Of a stretch of 64,000 nucleotides of DNA, positions 61,601-64,000 are shown piece after piece. Location: NCBI RefSeq assembly GCF_004834005.1, contig NZ_STFF01000010.1, forward strand, positions 1 through 64,000, read 5' to 3'. The number at the start of each line of letters is the position of its first letter. Position 1 is the first letter of the stretch. The notes under the pieces are model-generated. The model did not search any database, was not told the DNA's origin, and saw only the letters and a program-made list of their open reading frames with translations. This stretch comes from Niastella caeni (GTDB lineage: Bacteria > Bacteroidota > Bacteroidia > Chitinophagales > Chitinophagaceae). A program made the position numbers and the translations under genes.

Positions 61601-63764
61601 GTATTACTGGCGCGTGGCGCCTGTACCCACACCGGGTAATATTTACCAGTGGTCGAACAGTTCGTTTATGTACAAACCCAACACAAATGGATATAACCAG
61701 TCGCAATATTTCCAGCACGTGGGTTCAACAACACAACGCCTTATCCTGGATTCCGCTTCGCAAACGTGGAAGTTCGGAGTCAATTATGGCAACATATTCG
61801 TTAAGAACTGTATTTACCAGACCCTTGTTTGTGCTACCGATGGCGATTTTACCGTCACCGTTAATGGTATAGATAATATCAGAAGCGCCTGCGTGGGGCG
61901 TTCAGTAATATTTAATGTATTCGATAGTGTTACATTGGAGCCCTGGAAAAATGTGGATGCGAATGGTAATCCTTTGTACCTGTATGGTAGTGGCAATTCG
62001 GTGTGTGGAAGAGGCGGCCGGGAATACAATTTCGAATATTCTTACATGACGCCGGCCAGCCGTAAACTGGCCATGGATTTCATGGACCTTATCCCTGACG
62101 GCGCCTTTGTGGTTGTGCGTAGTTTTGATACCAGTAAACCGGCATCGTTTGCGCCAACCTGGATGGCCGATACCACTTTATACGGCAGTAATAATTCTTT
62201 ATATCATAAACTGCTGGGGGCCGGTTTTGTGGGCATCGATTCTATTGACAGAGGCCGGGCCTGGATACTGGTGTATCAAAAAGGATCGAGTTCAACATTT
62301 ATTCCGAAATACGACTATGGACAAACGACAGCTTCAAGAATTAACGTATCGGCTGATGTGACCATGCCCGATACACTGGGTTTTATCAGGTCGCCGAGGT
62401 TTGGCCCTGCCCGAGGCTGGAAGACGATGGCATGGGATGGCGCCTCTCTGGAAAGCCCGTCGTACGATGAACCAACGGTGGATATCATTGGCATAGACTA
62501 TAATAATGTAGAAACCAAACTGGTAACTCTCGATAAGAACACCCACAACTATGATCTGTCGGCTGTGGATGCCAGGCTGTATCCGTATTTAGTGCTTAAA
62601 ATGCGGAATACCGACCCGAAAAACCTTACGCCCTACCAGTTAAAATACTGGCGTATTTTCTACGACCCCATACCGGAAGGCGCCATTGCTCCTAACCTGT
62701 ACCTGGTGGCCAGGGATACCATGGAATTGGGTGAAAAAATGAAATTTGGAATAGGCTTCAAAAATATCAGTTACACCGACTTCGACAGCATGACCGTCAA
62801 GGTCACCATTATTGGCCAGAACAACGTAACGCATACGCTGCCTGTAACGAAATATAAACCTATCATCAGCGGCGATACCATCAAAGTAGATGTAGAGGTA
62901 AATACCGAGCTCTACCCGGGCAATAACGTGTTGAATGTAGATGTAAATCCAGAGAACGATCAACCGGAGCATTATCACTTCAACAACTTTGTGTACAAGA
63001 ACTTTTACGTGCGGCCCGATAACACCAAACCGTTGCTGGATGTTACATTCGATGGGGTGCATATCCTGAATGGGGATATCATTTCAGCTAAACCACATAT
63101 TCAGATCAAACTGAAAGATGAAGCGAAGTACATGTTGATGAACGATACGTTGCTGAGCAGCGTGCAGATCAGGTATCCTGATGGTACGTTGCGCACATAT
63201 AATTTTGCTGATGGCGATACCTTGCGCTTTATTCCTGCTACCAGCGGATCGGACAATACCGCCACGATTGAATTTACGCCGCAGTTCACTACCCAGAGCG
63301 ACCCGAATGGTGATGATTATGAACTGATCGTTTATGGAAAGGATAGAAGTGGTAACAAGGCGGGTGAGATCGCTTACCGCGTAGGTTTCAAGATCATTAC
63401 AAAACCAATGATCTCAAACATGTTGAACTATCCCAATCCGTTCAGTACTTCTACCGCCTTTGTGTTTACGATAACAGGTAGTGAAGTTCCGCAGAACATC
63501 CGGATACAAATATTAACAGTGACCGGTAAAATAGTTCGGGAGATCACCATGAATGAACTGGGCCCGTTGCATATTGGCCGGAACATCACCGAGTTTAAAT
63601 GGAACGGTACCGACCAGTATGGTCAAAAACTGGGCAACGGGGTGTACCTGTACCGGGTTATTACGTCCCTGAATGGCAAGTCAATGGAAAAATACAAAGC
63701 CACCAACGACGATACCGATAAATACTTTAATAATGGTTACGGAAAAATGTACCTGATGCGATAA
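58659..63764 (+). CDS. C25-family cysteine peptidase, PorU-like, very large
   Basis: From ATG 58659 (TTG at 58650 rejected) the product is 1701-1702 residues with a signal peptide (MRKIFTLLLLVAGFAATAQ). The gingipain-like catalytic pair is readable: H650 in YFGHSSST and C680 in FVNGCYAGN, 30 residues apart as in C25 enzymes. Long beta-rich regions follow, and the C-terminus has a type IX-like/FlgD-like Ig domain (NYPNPFSTSTAFVF, KLGNGVYLYRV). It may be the PorU2-type sortase of the type IX system, encoded just after a PorV-like protein. It is larger than classical PorU. Confidence 0.85.
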   Translation: MRKIFTLLLLVAGFAATAQQYNNEWIQFNQTYYKFKIAKDGVYRIPKSLLDANGLGGTQVQFLELWRNGEKVPFYPSVSSGVLPSNGYLEFWGQANDGKPDKYLYRDTLYQHTTKHSLQSDTAVYFLSVNTSQAGFRYTDVTNNVAGNVLPAESYFMYTAGNYYFAPYTPGVSTGMPNAGFASLVGVYVYSSSYDKGEFFSSGDIGPGAGLTTPINNLNVYSSGPQSSIKFGATGNAINARNIKVRVNGTEVKDTVMDYFNDLVTTAPVDNSIISSGSAAVNFINTSGNSSDRMQVSFFELTYPRTFNFNNQTNFTFELPAKPGGHFLQISNFNYGSAQPVLYDVNNGERYVGDIAGGIVRFALQETTKNRRLILVSGEAANITEVTKLTSHNFINYNTAANQGRYIIISNPALYTGTHGNNPVEDYKNYRASAAGGGHSVIIVDINELVDQFAFGIKKHPLSVRNFIRYARAKFTAKPENVFLIGKGVTYHEYQRGDRNPNNFPLYDKLNLVPTFGNPGSDNLLSSEDLVIPVAATPIGRLSVVTGNEIEDYLEKVKEYEAVQKNAPNSISGRQWMKNVVHVTGSSDAYLGTVLCNYMDIYKQIIEDTLFGGKVNMFCKTSTNPVEQVSAAKLTDLFAEGISFLTYFGHSSSTTLEFNIDNPNAYNNQGKYPVFFVNGCYAGNFFTYYPQRFTANETLSEKFVLAKQRGSIAFVASTHYGIVNYLNLFLTYLYGSISGGDFDKTLGETMRDGLHSMLNATGSYDYYSRLHAEEMTLHGDPAIFINAQPKPDYVVEESLIKINPVFISLAENSYKLKVKTVNLGKATPDSVVLEIKQQYPNGSIGVIYRQKIHGVRFADSLELDVPIVASRDKGQNKVIVTIDADNTANEIAENNNTASKDFYIFEEEARPAFPYNYAIISNPTQKLIASTANPLSTLRDYVMEIDTTEKFNSSLKVTQSASSIGGVIEFNSNLTYKDSTVYYWRVAPVPTPGNIYQWSNSSFMYKPNTNGYNQSQYFQHVGSTTQRLILDSASQTWKFGVNYGNIFVKNCIYQTLVCATDGDFTVTVNGIDNIRSACVGRSVIFNVFDSVTLEPWKNVDANGNPLYLYGSGNSVCGRGGREYNFEYSYMTPASRKLAMDFMDLIPDGAFVVVRSFDTSKPASFAPTWMADTTLYGSNNSLYHKLLGAGFVGIDSIDRGRAWILVYQKGSSSTFIPKYDYGQTTASRINVSADVTMPDTLGFIRSPRFGPARGWKTMAWDGASLESPSYDEPTVDIIGIDYNNVETKLVTLDKNTHNYDLSAVDARLYPYLVLKMRNTDPKNLTPYQLKYWRIFYDPIPEGAIAPNLYLVARDTMELGEKMKFGIGFKNISYTDFDSMTVKVTIIGQNNVTHTLPVTKYKPIISGDTIKVDVEVNTELYPGNNVLNVDVNPENDQPEHYHFNNFVYKNFYVRPDNTKPLLDVTFDGVHILNGDIISAKPHIQIKLKDEAKYMLMNDTLLSSVQIRYPDGTLRTYNFADGDTLRFIPATSGSDNTATIEFTPQFTTQSDPNGDDYELIVYGKDRSGNKAGEIAYRVGFKIITKPMISNMLNYPNPFSTSTAFVFTITGSEVPQNIRIQILTVTGKIVREITMNELGPLHIGRNITEFKWNGTDQYGQKLGNGVYLYRVITSLNGKSMEKYKATNDDTDKYFNNGYGKMYLMR

Positions 63765-63812
63765 TTTCGGCAATCAATAGTAAATAATGACAATTTTCAA
63801 AAGTTCTGGTAA

Positions 63813-64000
63813 ATGACCTTATTACAATTAAGCACATTACCGGAGAAATGGTTAGGGAAATTTGCGAAGCTGTCGTGGTGGAAGCAATGGGGAATTACAA
63901 GCGTTCTTGCGCTGGTTTTATATTGGCCGATTTTGGGAAATTCGTTTGTGGCGGATGATTTTATCGTTCTTAAAAAAGTTTGCTTAGATAAAAAGCTAAA
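63813..64000 (+). CDS. Start of a polytopic membrane protein, possibly GT-C type (partial)
   Basis: An ATG at 63813 opens a frame that runs off the window (62 codons seen): MTLLQLSTLPEKWLGKFAKL, then a hydrophobic helix (TSVLALVLYWPILGNSFV) followed by ADDFIVLKKV. The acidic pair after the first helix is like GT-C glycosyltransferases and TMTC-like proteins, where a DD motif follows the first helix. It lies 48 bp after the C25 peptidase gene in the same direction. The rest is outside the window, so the assignment is tentative. Confidence 0.5.
   Translation, partial: MTLLQLSTLPEKWLGKFAKLSWWKQWGITSVLALVLYWPILGNSFVADDFIVLKKVCLDKKL

Overview
The window looks like part of a Bacteroidota chromosome, most likely from the Chitinophagaceae (Niastella/Chitinophaga-like). 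This rests on SusC/SusD pairs, a periplasmic-propeller two-component system, DUF3823 and DUF6266 proteins, FecI/FecR regulators, type IX secretion genes, and one TATATTTG box with a TTG 19 bp upstream. The taxonomic call is inference from gene families; no marker gene was compared with a database.

Layout. 1-80: 3' end of a 5S rRNA and its terminator. 436-23396: a large glycan-utilisation region on both strands, with GH125, GH78, a DUF6528 lipoprotein, a histidine kinase/AraC-type response regulator pair, SusC, SusD, DUF3823, GH2, a GH127-like enzyme and a PL6 lyase. Between the last two lies a compact minus-strand pair: a 60-residue lipoprotein-like peptide ending in a two-cysteine tail, followed 8 nt later by a DUF692/MNIO enzyme. 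This looks like a minimal RiPP (ribosomally made, post-translationally modified peptide) operon. 23582-27177: two DUF6266 proteins, small basic or helix-turn-helix proteins, and a 52-codon gene behind a palindrome-rich promoter.

27927-41918: an ECF sigma/FecR/STN-type SusC cascade leading to SusD, a thioredoxin-fold protein and an S9 peptidase, with an IS66 relic between the last two. The DNA becomes strongly AT-rich inside the susC gene (about 30.94 kb), at the boundary between its signalling/carboxypeptidase-like N-terminus and its plug, and stays AT-rich to about 46.6-47.05 kb. This suggests that receptor barrel and cargo were exchanged behind a resident regulatory module. The right part of the island is a minus-strand operon: GT2 glycosyltransferase (host-like composition), MauE/DoxX-like protein, two paralogous GT-C-like membrane proteins, a thioredoxin-fold lipoprotein and a small secreted four-cysteine peptide.

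48042-64000: three stand-alone AraC-type HTH proteins, a G8/beta-helix/PA14 protein, an esterase-like lipoprotein, tRNA-Gln(TTG) next to an 82-bp direct repeat, a Tat-exported PLP enzyme, tyrS, a PorV/PorQ-like protein, a 1702-residue C25 peptidase (PorU-like), and the start of a membrane protein.

Many intergenic gaps outside the AT-rich island contain degenerate tandem arrays with a period of about 7 bp. I saw none inside the island. One such array lies in frame inside the FecR gene.
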